Assembly: GCA_030512335.1 (NCBI GenBank)
Contig: JAULSU010000002.1
Span: forward strand, 4,092,001-4,156,000
Source: Immersiella caudata
Taxonomy: Eukaryota > Ascomycota > Sordariomycetes > Sordariales > Lasiosphaeriaceae
DNA: 64,000 nucleotides
Direction: 5' to 3'
How positions within the stretch are numbered: the stretch's first letter is position 1; each line of letters begins with the position of its first letter. Below are positions 9,324-19,767 of the stretch, piece by piece. The notes below the pieces were generated by a model. It saw nothing but the letters and a program-made list of their open reading frames with translations. It was not told the origin of the DNA and ran no database searches. A program made the translations under genes and the position numbers.

Positions 9324-11250
9324 ATGGACCCCATCGTGATTTACGCCACAGGCTTTGTTTCTTTCCTATTTTTGAGCTCTCTAGGATTTCTGTTACGCCC
9401 ACTAGTTTCAGAGATTCCTGTCTTATTTGCTCGCCATTTTCAGTATCCTCTCCTCCTCAAAAGGAGATATTGGATGAGTATCACTCGGCTGGAATTTGTA
9501 ATTCTCGCTTTGTATTTCGGAGCCAATGTCACATTTCTGTTTCTCCGAAGAGTGAATCTCGGGTCATCGGCGGCGACGCTGGCCGTTATCAACGCAACAC
9601 CGCTGTTTCTGGGGGGTCATACAAACCCTTTCGCGGACCTTGCCGGTGTTCCTCTATCGACGTACCATATTTTTCATCATTTTATTGGCAGAGTTGTAAT
9701 TGTGGAAGGCGTGCTTCATGCCGTACTCGCCCTCAAACGTTCGCGACTTGATCGACTTACGACGTCGGGCTATATTGTAAGTTGCTTACTCTGTTATTTC
9801 TATACCAAGGCTGACAGAAAGAGGCTTCCGGAGGGCTCGCTCTTATTCTCATTACCTCCTTCTGGTTTATGCGGCGGTATTTCTTCCGGACATTTGCGAA
9901 AGTTCACCTTGCTCTTGCGCTCACGACACTTGGTGCGACAACCTGGCACATACTCTCCCAGGCCCCTAAGCAGGCAAAGATAGCAGTCTTTTTTTCATGC
10001 AGCTTATGGGTATTTTCGAGCATCTATAGGTGCATCAGGCTTACATATTACACCACCGGAGCAACTGTGATAGCGGAGGAGAACTATGTGGAGGCCACAC
10101 GTGTCGATCTACGATGTGACCGCCCGGTCTCTTTTTACCCAGGATCCTATTTCTACATTTTTCCCTCTGGGAAACTCCTCCAGTACAACCTTTTCACAAG
10201 CTTCCCGATGACTGTGATGTGGTACTCGTCGTCTGTAGCAACAGAGGACATCAAAGTGTTTGCGGAAGACAAGCAGAAAGAAATAAAGCTTCTTAGGCAA
10301 AAACTCAAGAAACATCCGGCGGACTGGCCAAAGCGACCACAAGTATCAGAAAAGATTCAGGAGTTATATAAGGAGGCAGAGCTTCTAGATAAGTTTGCCC
10401 AGCCGGGGCCACACCTAACATTCCTGGTGTCGCACAGTAGCCGCCCACTCCGATCCCTGCGGTTTAAAGAAAATCACAGACTGCTTCTAGATGGTCCCTA
10501 CGGGCAAGATTTGGGTTTACAAAACTACCATACCGTGATGCTCGCGGCCCAGGGGGCCGGGATCTCGACTGTCCTTTCGTTTGCTTTACATCTCTGGGAA
10601 AAGCAGTACGATGGCATGATCCGCAGAGTTAACATACTGTGGAGCCTGGACCATAACTGTCAAGACGAATGGGCGCATGAAAATCTGAGTATACTGAGAG
10701 CTATAGACCCCTTTCAAGTTCGCTACCCTACATCTTAGTTGTGAATCGATATGCTAACATGTGAAGACGCTGTTTTTTGGATGGTTACTATATCCTTCCA
10801 AAAAATTAAAAGAGCCGGCTTTTAAGGGGGACGATTATTGGCGCTGTTGCTACCAAGAAAGTCGTCAAAACTACGCACAAGAAATGATTAAACAATGCAG
10901 AGGGAAAAGTATAGTTATAGGCAAGTGAAAACTTTTCCTCACGAGGTCTAGCTAACTGGGAAATAGCCTGTGGTGATCCCGAGTTCTCTCTAATTGTTCG
11001 CAAAGAAACGATGGCCAGCTCAACTGCGACTCAGCCAATTGAATTCACCGAGGTACAATACCGACCAAGTATGCCGTCAGTTAGTGTAGCTGATGTAGCC
11101 GACGCGTTGGAAAAGGGAACAGGTGAGCGCGGCAGCTCACCACGTCCTAGAATGGATAAGGAGAAAGATGAGTGGGAGGATATAACACTTACTCCAGCCT
11201 CCACGCTTATGGAGGAGACGCATGATGCACTGCAAAAAAAGGAGGTGTGA
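9324..11250 (+). CDS. Ferric reductase-like flavocytochrome, four exons
   Basis: Exons are 9324-9776, 9818-10717, 10767-10920 and 10967-11250; all junctions fit in phase and give 596 aa. The N-terminus is hydrophobic with several membrane segments. Two bis-heme histidine pairs are present, H118-x13-H132 and H181-x13-H195, as in FRE/NOX proteins. An FAD-binding-like region follows. An NAD(P)-binding part has a DGPYG motif and a glycine-rich stretch, and ends with the CGDPEF motif near the C-terminus (exon 4). The family reduces extracellular Fe(III) chelates at the plasma membrane using NADPH. A long charged insertion (about residues 300-345) sits between the flavin and NAD regions. Intron 3 has a GC donor (GCAAGT). 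Introns are 41, 49 and 46 nt. Ferric reductases are known cargo of Starship elements, but no captain gene is seen here. Confidence 0.85.
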
Positions 11251-11335
11251 TTAGTGTACATCTATGGTGTCCACAATGCATCCCAACTCTACACCTACCA
11301 ACATCAGGCTCAGTGCCTCAAGATTTTCCAAGACC

Positions 11336-12502
11336 TTACAGCACCTGATCCCGATCGTGATATCCTCCAAATACGTGTTCCGCTTCCCATTTCAGGAAAT
11401 CCTCCAAGTCATGCCCTAGATTAAAACCCATCGATACGGTATACTCATTCCCGTCGACATCATGACTCAATACTAAATCAAGCATCGGACTTTGTGGCAG
11501 GCTTTGGATACTGCTCACACTGGCACGCTTATGTGAAGCATCCACCCCTCCTGATTTCTGCCCGTTGCTGAATTCGTCGCATTGCCAAGTCAGATTAGGC
11601 TGCTGTGTGGAGTTCTGGAAACCCTTGATACTCTCTTGCCCATCGCCGCCGTCCGAGATTTTGGGGGTTGCTGGTGGAGTCTCTGGCTTCTGTATTTGGT
11701 TCACATCGGCGGCCGAGATCAACGTTCCTGGCCCTTCGAAGCCAAACCCCACAAACCAGTCCATAATATCATCCTGCTCGTTGAATCCGGCGTTGGATGG
11801 CTTTGAGTAGTCGGTAGACTCGTCAAAGCAGTCGCCAACGCCGCCGATAATGGCCATCTGGAAAGCAGTCCAGTCCAGTGTATCATCGAAAGCAGCAGGA
11901 GATTTTCCTGCTAGCACGTCGGCTTTGTTCAAGCGTATAGGGCCATGACGAAACGTGGGTATAGTAAGTGTGAAAGGTGCCGCAGGTAGAAAGATGTAGC
12001 CGCTGTCGATCGCATGTCCAGGGGAAAGAATGGGTTCATTGGTGGCTTCTAGGATAGTCGACAAGGTAGGCTTTCTGCCACTAGTGAGGTAGTTTTCCCT
12101 GGGCGGCGGTGGCTTGGACACTGGCGGTAGGCTCTTTGGTATCGCTATTTGCTTTTCTCCGTAACGCACTCTGGAACTGGAAGATGATTGTGGTAGTTGT
12201 CGTCTGTATGATGCGGGAATTTGTTTTCGGCTCGGAAGGGATGAGTGGTTATATGCCTCGTACTCCTCGGGCTGTATTCCGCATATATTGGCATCGCAGG
12301 CTGTGGCAGGCCTGAGGGAATCTCTTGCTAACCGTGCTTTCGTTGCCCTACCCCCTCTAATCTCCTGCAGCACGCTCTCTGGAAGTGTCTCATCTGCTTC
12401 AACCCGGCACAAAGTTCGGATTGAGAAGACAGCCGACCATTTCGAAGACCGTTCGGTGTTCTTCAAAGCCGACGTTCCCCTATTTCGTTGCCAAAGCTGC
12501 AT
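11336..12502 (-). CDS. Unknown 388-aa protein
   Basis: A single long frame on the strand opposite the ferric reductase, convergent with it (85 bp between stops). No family is recognised. The N-terminal third is basic and Ser/Arg/Pro-rich. The centre contains a DTLDWTAFQMAIIGGVGDCF-like amphipathic segment and acidic residues, and the C-terminal part is Ser/Gln-rich. No signal peptide or membrane span is evident. A nuclear or cytoplasmic regulatory protein is possible but is only a guess. Confidence 0.6.
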   Translation of the reverse strand: MQLWQRNRGTSALKNTERSSKWSAVFSIRTLCRVEADETLPESVLQEIRGGRATKARLARDSLRPATACDANICGIQPEEYEAYNHSSLPSRKQIPASYRRQLPQSSSSSRVRYGEKQIAIPKSLPPVSKPPPPRENYLTSGRKPTLSTILEATNEPILSPGHAIDSGYIFLPAAPFTLTIPTFRHGPIRLNKADVLAGKSPAAFDDTLDWTAFQMAIIGGVGDCFDESTDYSKPSNAGFNEQDDIMDWFVGFGFEGPGTLISAADVNQIQKPETPPATPKISDGGDGQESIKGFQNSTQQPNLTWQCDEFSNGQKSGGVDASHKRASVSSIQSLPQSPMLDLVLSHDVDGNEYTVSMGFNLGHDLEDFLKWEAEHVFGGYHDRDQVL

Positions 12503-12788
12503 CTTCAGGGGCGACCAGATGGATATCGATAGTTGGTCTCAAGTGAGAGATAGGGAAAAATGATCACTTTCTATTTTCTTACGCCCGCCTCAGGGGATGG
12601 TCTGGTCAGAAACGACACACATATATATTATAGCCCGTGGCTGAGCTATGCCAGATCTGCACCCTACAGAGAAAGGCTATAGATAGAAGCGGCTACCCGT
12701 GGATGAAACTACTTTACATTCTGGGAAGAAAATCGAATCCATTTCAGGCGAAATCGAGACCCACAGAACAGACCGGTCGTGTTAAAAA

Positions 12789-13576
12789 CTACAAACTCAC
12801 AAGGGTCGTCGTTAGCAGTGTTGTAACAGTATGTGTTATAGTAAGTATCGTCCATGGTGGAATCGATGGGCTAGCAGAGCCTACTTGAGTGACTTCGGTG
12901 GCAGTAGTATTTGGAAAGGGTGGGACTTGGGTCGCCGAGTTGATTCGAGTAAGCTCGACGGTCTGGCCGGCGTTGGTGCCAGCTGTAGGATTCAGCCTAG
13001 GGGTTGCTATCGGGTTGGGCATTGTGGATGGCGGTCGGGGCTGCTGCTCGAAAGTGCTCGTGCTTGTACCAAAACTCCAAGGCAAACATTCTACAGTACC
13101 ATTTTGCTCGGGTGTTAAAGATCGATCGCCCGTCCCGTTGGAGACTACGGCAAAGCTACACGCCGAGGATCGCTTGCACTGCCTGTTGTAAGATTAGAAA
13201 GGTATGTCACATCAGAGACTTGGTTGGGCGAACCAGATTATACGTGCGTCTCCATTAGGCGCACCAGAAGGGACGACGAAGCTGGTCACCTGGGTGCCTG
13301 AACAAGGCGCGGTTGGTGTGAATGAGTAGGTGATCGGCACGAACTCTGGATCTGCAAAATGAAGGATGGCACGGCACTGCTTCCAATATGGATTCTCGTT
13401 TCTATAAAAGGATATCGTCAATTTTTATCTTGGGCAGGTGAGGTGGGGTATTACATTGCTGAAACGTTGGTGGTGCCGGCAATCAGCTGCATCGGAGGAC
13501 TAGACATGCACACAAGTGGCCAGTCCCTGAAGGCAGCCGACACTGCCGCCAACAAAGCCGCTATGGCGATTTTCAT
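12789..13576 (-). CDS. Secreted Ser/Thr-rich protein, three exons
   Basis: I rebuilt this gene from exons 13576-13455, 13401-13234 and 13182-12789. Introns of 53 and 51 nt have TATAG and ACAACAG acceptors, and the phases fit, giving 227 aa. A classic signal peptide (residues 1-14) precedes a compact cysteine-containing domain. Its WPLVC start, WKQCR, APCSG and PNGDA...IIWQC motifs are of a type I associate with small secreted fungal proteins. A Thr/Pro/Asn-rich tail ends in a Thr/Leu/Val-rich hydrophobic segment that could support a GPI anchor or wall attachment. The role is unknown; a cell-wall or effector-like protein is plausible. The exact family cannot be named from sequence alone. Confidence 0.7.
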
Positions 13577-13797
13577 GGCCGTCCTATGCTTTTTTTAGTA
13601 GGTTGGTAATGTTCGAAATGATGGAGTATGGTCTTAGATGGTACGACAACCGGGCTTAAATACCGAAATCCTGCTCATTATGGCACCCAGATCCCGGAGT
13701 CATGCCACCAGCTTCTTGGACTCCATTCACTCTTTTGGCCGCCGTGTTCCACGGCTCCCTTTGCTAGCACGATCAACCAAAAATATCAGGAAGTGTC

Positions 13798-14240
13798 ATG
13801 GAGCCTGACTTGCAGAACCTCGGTGAGTGGGACGAGTGGTGGATGAAAGAATTTCTCCCAGAGACTCTCCCTAGACAGGATTCAGACCTGCCTATCCAGA
13901 GGGTCGTTATCTCCCCCACAAGGGAGCAGGACTTGGCGTCTAACGAGGATATCAGAAGGTAAGTACAGTGTATTGCAGCAAAGCCAAAGCTGACACCAAT
14001 AGCTTGCTCATTATGGTCTGTTCCCGGCTGGACAAAATTGAGACAGCAGTGCAGGAGACGAAAACCTTCTCAGGCCAGGTATACAATTGCCTACAAGAAC
14101 TAGAGCGGGGGATGAGTGGTGTGCGAGAAGCAGTTGAAAGATTGAGGAACAACTTGAGTACATTCTCGAAAGGCCTGTATCGCCTCCTCACTGGAGGCTC
14201 CGATGAGGGCGATAAACCAGCCGCCGTCGACTTCGCATGA
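13798..14240 (+). CDS. Small coiled-coil protein, 132 aa
   Basis: Exons 13798-13958 and 14003-14240 are joined by a 44-nt intron (GTAAGT donor, GCTGAC branch, AATAG acceptor); the phase fits exactly. The N-terminal part is acidic and Trp-rich. Residues about 55-115 form an amphipathic, probably coiled-coil helix with regular Leu/Ile/Val spacing. No enzyme or DNA-binding motif is seen. It is the first of a run of small, mostly coiled-coil genes up to 18.7 kb. Confidence 0.7.
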
Positions 14241-14569
14241 AGATGTGGGCACGAGTGGCACAGCAACCCCCTTGCGAGTCATGGGAACCCGGTATTGGAG
14301 AACCGGTACTGCCGGCCTGGAACCGGGATTCTCGGCGCCTACGGGATTATTTGTATATATTGATAGCGCTTAGAAACTTCGCTCATCGTACGTGGTTGCA
14401 CTCGATCCGGAGCCTTATCGACAGAAACCAGCGATCCATGAACGCTACGAAGCATACACGAACACGTAACAGGTGCCTTTTTGCTAGCTTATTCAATTTC
14501 CAACTGGGGGAAGTGAAACAGTCAGGAAAGGGGGAGAAGCGTCGTAGCTCCTCTCCCCCGTTTTGGGAT

Positions 14570-15067
14570 ATGACTCCAACCCAGAAACCACTCCCAAAAC
14601 TCCCTGGAGACCACGCCCCCCTAGCACCACTTGCGGCCAGAAGGTTTCACGCAGAGGCTAGGCTTCCTCCCACAAAAAAGCCGCCAAAACGAGCGATAAG
14701 CTGGTCAGAGGACCAAATCAACAGGCTTCAGCAGGATAACAGGGAATTACGCCAAAAAATTCTCGAACAAAAGAGAGTTGATATGGAAAAAGACCAGACT
14801 ATAGCGTTTCTGAAGCAGCAGAATGCTCAGTATGGGCGGGAGATTGATCGGAAGCATGAGATGGCTCAGTTCGCAAACAGCATCATTGTCGCCGTCCGGG
14901 ACTTTCAACAAGCGCAACCATGGCAGTCGGCAAATCCAACCAACTACGGAGAGACCCACACAAATACGGCCCACACGAGTGATGCCCGTACAGGCGACAC
15001 CCGCATAGAAAGTAACTCAATCTCGGACGCGATTAGCGAGATTATACGTATCTACAGCCAAGTATAG
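14570..15067 (+). CDS. Small coiled-coil protein, 165 aa
   Basis: I chose Met at 14570 because the sequence downstream is protein-like (Pro/Ala-rich N-terminus), while the longer frame from 14237 reads through unlike sequence. A basic PPTKKPPKR patch could be a nuclear signal. It precedes a strong coiled coil (about residues 45-105) with Gln/Arg/Glu-rich heptads. The tail is polar and Thr/Ser-rich. Family not recognised. It lies 330 bp downstream of the 132-aa coiled-coil gene on the same strand. Confidence 0.65.
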   Translation: MTPTQKPLPKLPGDHAPLAPLAARRFHAEARLPPTKKPPKRAISWSEDQINRLQQDNRELRQKILEQKRVDMEKDQTIAFLKQQNAQYGREIDRKHEMAQFANSIIVAVRDFQQAQPWQSANPTNYGETHTNTAHTSDARTGDTRIESNSISDAISEIIRIYSQV

Positions 15068-15643
15068 ATAGATGTCAATGATTACCCCTATGAACTAGAG
15101 ATTATGACGTGATGGCCAGCCAACCACCGGCAAGAGCACTTCCGGGACGTAATCGCTGAGGCAAGCTAGATTAACTCACCCGCTTTGCGGTGGGGCACTC
15201 GTATTGCAGCCAACGACCCGTGGAATGTGACGGGTAAGGTAGCCGGTCGACATGTGATTCGTCACTGGCCAATAAGCCACGGTGTGTAATTGGTGCCTTT
15301 CACCCATGGAAACAAGATCAGCGAACAGACGCAAATCCTTGCCGTCGTGCCTTGACGAAATCACAATATTCTGGCAACATGAGCTGGCTCCGCCAGCCCG
15401 TCATCCGCTCAGCAAACCGCTGCTCTCCCGGTGCTTGCGCCTTTTTCGCATGGATAGGCTGAATAAAGCGTGATTAATCTACTTCAAATGTTTGCAAAGG
15501 AAATCGAATGGCTTGCGGACTAGCCGGCAGCGAAGGACTCGAAGTATAAATCACAATGCCATCCACATCGGATATCGTGTCTGCTTCGTCAGTCGGCCCT
15601 GCGACATTTTGTCTTTAACTGAGTCTTCTATTCCGCCTGCAGC
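15068..15643. other. Intergenic, nothing supportable
   Basis: Short frames only. No repeat or RNA feature is seen. Confidence 0.5.
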
Positions 15644-15931
15644 ATGAACAATCGTTTCGATCTTCACCTGCCAAACATTGTGGGGGTATCGCCGTGTTGC
15701 CTATTGAGCTCAATCATTTTCCAGGGGCAGCATCAGCTTTCCGTCAGAATGGACATGGTTGAAGCTGCTGTCGATAGGCTCACCCAAGTGGTTTTAGCGC
15801 TCGAAGAGCTCCATGGCCCTCTTGCACCTTGGCCAGTAAATTACACCCTCCTGTGGATATTTTCTTTCTGCTGACCATTGTCTTTTTAGTCACCAGCAGA
15901 CATGACACCGCCCGAGAAGAGTGGCGAGTGA
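15644..15931 (+). CDS. Very small helical protein, 77 aa
   Basis: Exons 15644-15835 and 15890-15931 are joined by a 54-nt intron with a GTAAAT donor, CTGAC branch and TTTTTAG acceptor. A further 39-nt segment at 15686-15724 begins GT and ends CAG and is in phase, so it could be a very short intron, but it also reads open. The centre (MVEAAVDRLTQVVLALEE) is an amphipathic helix like those of its neighbours. Function unknown. Confidence 0.5.
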
Positions 15932-15947
15932 GGCGGGCGCAGGAATT

Positions 15948-16178
15948 ATGGATTCAGATTTCTTCAGCTTGGCTGAGCGGATTGATAGCCGCCGTTCCTT
16001 GAAGATCGGGGATTCGGGCATCCTCACGCACACTTTGGGTGATGTGCTTGCCCCACCTGTAAATTACGTGCTGCAGCGTGCTAGTCTCATGTGATCTGAT
16101 GATCTGCACCTGTGTTATTTAATTTAGACCGCTGTTTCACACTGTGAAGAGCTTGGCTGGTTGGACATCCGGCACTGA
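15948..16178 (+). CDS. Possible 53-aa protein, two exons
   Basis: Exon 15948-16058 and exon 16128-16178 join in phase across a 69-nt intron with a GTAAAT donor and TTAATTTAG acceptor. The start codon lies only 16 bp after the stop of the 77-aa gene, so it may be an alternative 3' part of that transcript. The protein is small and polar, with no known family. Confidence 0.35.
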
Positions 16179-17077
16179 CACTTATTCCTGAACTCCGCCG
16201 CGCACAGCATCAGGTTGTTTGTGGTGCGTCTATAAAACTGCAGCGCGCCGCAGGCTTAACACCTATCCATTTGCGCAGGATAAGAATGCCAGAGTTCGAA
16301 ATACTTGTTGTACCTTTCGTTGGGCGAATGGTTATTCCTATTCAGTGGCAAAGGGGCCTTGTCGCCAAGCGTGTAGTCCCTTGTCTTGCATTGACATATC
16401 TGTACATGGAATACGGCACTACCGGAGAAGTCTCGGTTGTTGATAGTCAAACCGGAGATGGTAACCCCCCCCAACTTCCTATGTTGCTGCTCCAAACTAA
16501 GTTCTAGTAGATGAACATTGGAGACGATGTGAAAAGGACGAATATAGCTCGCGTAATGCATGCATGCGAGTCTTCAAACATGGTGAATGGTTTACTCTGT
16601 GTCGAGAGAAAGAGGTCATTCAGGAATGGAAGTGGTTAATCCAGGACCCGTGTTTTGGATTGGTTGATGCAAGCTTGGAGCCTGCTGCATACAATGACCC
16701 GCAAAGTGAGCGTTAAGTGGTACCATCAATCGACGGTAGCGGCGAAAAGGAGCAGGTCCTATCCAAGATTTTTGCAGATGACATGAGGCGCAGCATAGCA
16801 GCTAACCAATTGGAACCGGAATAACCCTGAGATGGTGGGTAAGAACCAGACTGTCGGGACGCAAGAGGCCAATAACATGCATAATATACAGTGCGGATCC
16901 TAAGCGACGCGGCAACAGGGTGGCACAGCTTACGCCCTACCAGGCAATTAGCCAACATCACGGCTAGCATACCCGTGCGAGCCACTCCCCCACTCGGGCC
17001 TCAACTTAAGCTGCAACAGTTGATGGCAGGCAGTAGGCTACGCTGAATTTAAACGGTACAGAATTAGCCCACAGTCA
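16179..17077. other. Intergenic; ambiguous frames
   Basis: Overlapping frames of 78 aa (plus, 16271-16507) and 101 aa (minus, 16256-16561) exist, but neither shows a domain or a clear intron structure. From 16600 to 17077 I see nothing. Confidence 0.4.
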
Positions 17078-17372
17078 CTAGCGCTGCAATGGTCTGGATC
17101 CTCCAGCGTCTTCCCCCTGAGACCGAACTTCGTGCCCCCGGTGGATCAAGTCGTCGATCTTCTTGGACAACTTTGAGAGATCCTCCCGCGCTCTCTCTAT
17201 CTCAGAAATCATGCTATCAATTGCCGCGATTGTTTTGTCATTTCCTTCAATCGCCTTTCTTAGAAAATCCTCCGGTTCCCTAATACGTCAACCATGCGCC
17301 CTTGCGCTTCCGGCTTTTTACGTACCTTATCTGTGGAACAGCTGGCACTGATGAGCTCTCGTTGGCGGCCAT
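17078..17372 (-). CDS. Small coiled-coil protein, 82 aa
   Basis: Exons 17372-17326 and 17279-17078 are joined by a 46-nt intron (GTACGT donor, GTTGACG branch, ATTAG acceptor); the phase fits. The second exon encodes an almost continuous amphipathic helix (about residues 18-65) with Ile/Leu/Met heptads and many Lys/Glu/Asp. The end is Gly/Ser-rich. It is divergently arranged with the 283-aa coiled-coil gene downstream. Confidence 0.6.
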
Positions 17373-17574
17373 GGTTGCTTTTAAGTGGACTGGATGAAGC
17401 TGCCTGATGAAGAGACGAGACTTAAAAATAAATAAAAAGCGGAGGGGGACAATCTTTATAATCACCAGCTGAGGACTAAAGCGCTTTCATGGCGGCAAGG
17501 TTCTGGCCAAGCAGCGCTGCTATTGACCCAATAACCGCTTCCTCATCGACCCAGAACCTAGATGTGTTGGCGGT

Positions 17575-17815
17575 GTTCCAACCCCTCCTCCCCTTTCTTC
17601 CCGCCCTCCCTCCGCCCTCATCGGCCCCCCCTTCTCCCACTTCCTCCCTCCCCTTCTCCCCTTCCCTCCTCCCTCCCCTTCTCCCCTTCTTCCTTCCTCC
17701 CCTCCTCTTCCTCCCTCCCCCCCTCACTTCTCCCTTCTTCTCTTCTCTCCCCCCCCCCCTTCTCGCCTCTCCCCCTCCCCCTTTCCCTTCCGCTCTCCAT
17801 TGTCCATCCTCCTCC
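17575..17815 (+). promoter_or_regulatory. Polypyrimidine tract before the 283-aa gene
   Basis: About 240 bp of almost pure C/T on the plus strand, made of CCCTTCTCC and CTCCC words, ends just before the start codon at 17827. CT-rich stretches are common in fungal promoters near transcription starts, but this one is unusually long. Long frames read from it on both strands (Ser-Pro or Glu-Gly rich) are artefacts of composition. Confidence 0.7.
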
Positions 17816-17826
17816 AAGTTGCTCAG

Positions 17827-18747
17827 ATGAACAGAGAAAACGCCCAGGCCACCATGAATAGTGAGCAAACACCGGTACCGACATCCAGTGCTCAGGCACA
17901 CGGCACACCGGGTGTTTGGCCAGAGACACTGAATGTCTACGATAATTCCTCCCGCAGATCTCAGGTGCGTATAACACCCGTGCCAAATCCGCTGGCATAA
18001 GTCGGGCTTGAAAGGCTAATGTAGTGGAAACAGACACCCGTAACTGGGGGGGAGGACCCGATCAATTATAACCTTGATGTTGCGTCTCGATCGATTGCTG
18101 CAGCTCGCCAACATCACTTGAACGATTCAGCATCGGCACGCAATAAATACGATGAATTGAGAGCTCACTACGAGACCATGCACTCCCATTATTACATCCT
18201 ACAAGGAAAGCATGAGACAAGCCGTAGCAACAACAGCCGTCTCGCTGTCGAGATCGCGAAGGCCCAAGAAGAACGAGCAGAACTTCAGAGGGCACTTGAT
18301 GAGCAGAGGCAACTAAGAGAGACAGCCGAAGCTGGACTACGGAATGCCAAAGACGATGTTTTTGTAATATCACGTCGGGAGATCGCAGAAGTCCGAGCCC
18401 GCGATAGTACTATCGAGGTCTTGAGAGAAACTATCGATACCAAGGACGACAAGATCAGGGACTTGGAGAATGAGCTGAAGCAGCGTACGGCAGAGGCCAA
18501 GCAAGCTCACGAAGCGGCAACGGCTGAGATTGCAAGGCTCAAGGCTGTTGCCATGGGAAGTGAACTACGGGTAAATCAACTAAGGCAGGAGCTATCTATA
18601 AAGTCAAGTGATGAGGCACGATCGACAGGGGAGCAGTTCGACCCTGTGGCAGAAGCTATGACGCATCAGGTCAGGAAGCCTGACAACTGTATTACTGTTG
18701 GGACTGCAGAAGAGACCGAGAGAAAGAAAAAAAAGCTGAAGGTGTAA
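17827..18747 (+). CDS. Coiled-coil protein, 283 aa
   Basis: Exons 17827-17964 and 18034-18747 are joined by a 69-nt intron (GTGCGT donor, AACAG acceptor, phase 0). An upstream Met at 17800 is possible but lies inside the CT tract. The N-terminus is polar and disordered. Residues about 80-235 form a long parallel-type coiled coil with dense Glu/Arg/Lys/Leu heptads. A Lys-rich C-terminus could be a nuclear signal. It is the longest of the local coiled-coil set. No ATPase or DNA-binding motif is visible, so a scaffold or partner role is the most that can be said. Confidence 0.7.
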
Positions 18748-19767
18748 TCACGGCATGTATGGTACTTAGGTAGCTTGAGGAGTCGTTCGCGCCCTTTGGT
18801 ACTATGAATCTGGGTATTAGACGTGGCTTCCGGTTCGTTTCTTTGCCCGGAACCAATATCAAAAGCGGCCTGCACAACATCGAGTTACCATCGTCGACCG
18901 CATGCAGCGTCCATCGTACCGCCAACATGCGCTTCGATCAAATACACCGCCCCTCGGCAACCAGATCGGCCACAAACCAGCGTCACAGGTCCCATTGCCT
19001 ACATGGCGTAATCGACCACTGGCGAACAGCCTGTAACCCCCTTAGTAACCCTCGCGCTCTTCGGGTCGCCCACCGTCGTCACGCAGCTCACCCGTTGACA
19101 GCCTCCACAAAGGTCAGCAAGCGCCCCCGGAAATGTCTTACATACTCGGGCCACTGCTAGCTGGAGGTCGGATGGTTAGCCGCAGCCCACTGCTAGCGCC
19201 CCAGCTCGACAGCAGCCCTGGAACCACTGGCGCCGCCGCTCGACGCGCTACACACTAGATGACCAGCAGATACCACCACCTGAAAGGGCGCGCCCGCCGA
19301 CGCTGGCAACACCCAACCACTCAGCCCCTCTGAAGGTGACGAGAACGGTTCGCTGGCCACGAACGGCACCGCTAAACGCACGCCCCAGCAGCGCCGAGCA
19401 GGGTGATCAGCTCGCCGCCGAGGCCTGGCTGGAGAACCCGATCGGTCTGCATTGATCGGTCTCGCCCGGGTCTTGGCCGTCATAGGTTTTCAGCACCCGG
19501 GGTGAACCACGCCGTTGGGCATGTGGGCTCGCAGCAGCTGCAGCCACGGGGAATGAGGCAAGGCGGCCGACCTTGATAGTGATGTCGGGTTTGGCACGCT
19601 GTCCACGAAGCTGGGTTCTTAGTTCGACGTCCGAAGTCCTGGATCCCGGATCCCGGATCCCAAGCACACCTCAAAATCCCCAGAGCAACCCGACCAGCGG
19701 GGCGAGGGACCTAGGCTCTCAAGGCACCCTTCATTCTAATATTTCCTACAGACTATTTGGGGTCGCT
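18748..19767. other. GC-rich intergenic region, no supportable gene
   Basis: Between the coiled-coil gene and the LPMO start there is about 1 kb of GC-rich sequence with short, interrupted frames on both strands. A GGATCCC triplication lies near 19633-19660. It may be decayed repeat sequence. The frame upstream of and in phase with the LPMO start is not protein-like. Confidence 0.4.

Noticed and set aside
16256..16561. Minus frame with a faint CVNH-like look
   Set aside because: Similarity is too weak and short, and a plus-strand frame covers the same bases equally well.
17476..18037. Long Glu/Gly/Arg-rich and Ser/Pro-rich frames on both strands
   Set aside because: They arise from the polypyrimidine tract; there is no unbiased sequence to support a protein.
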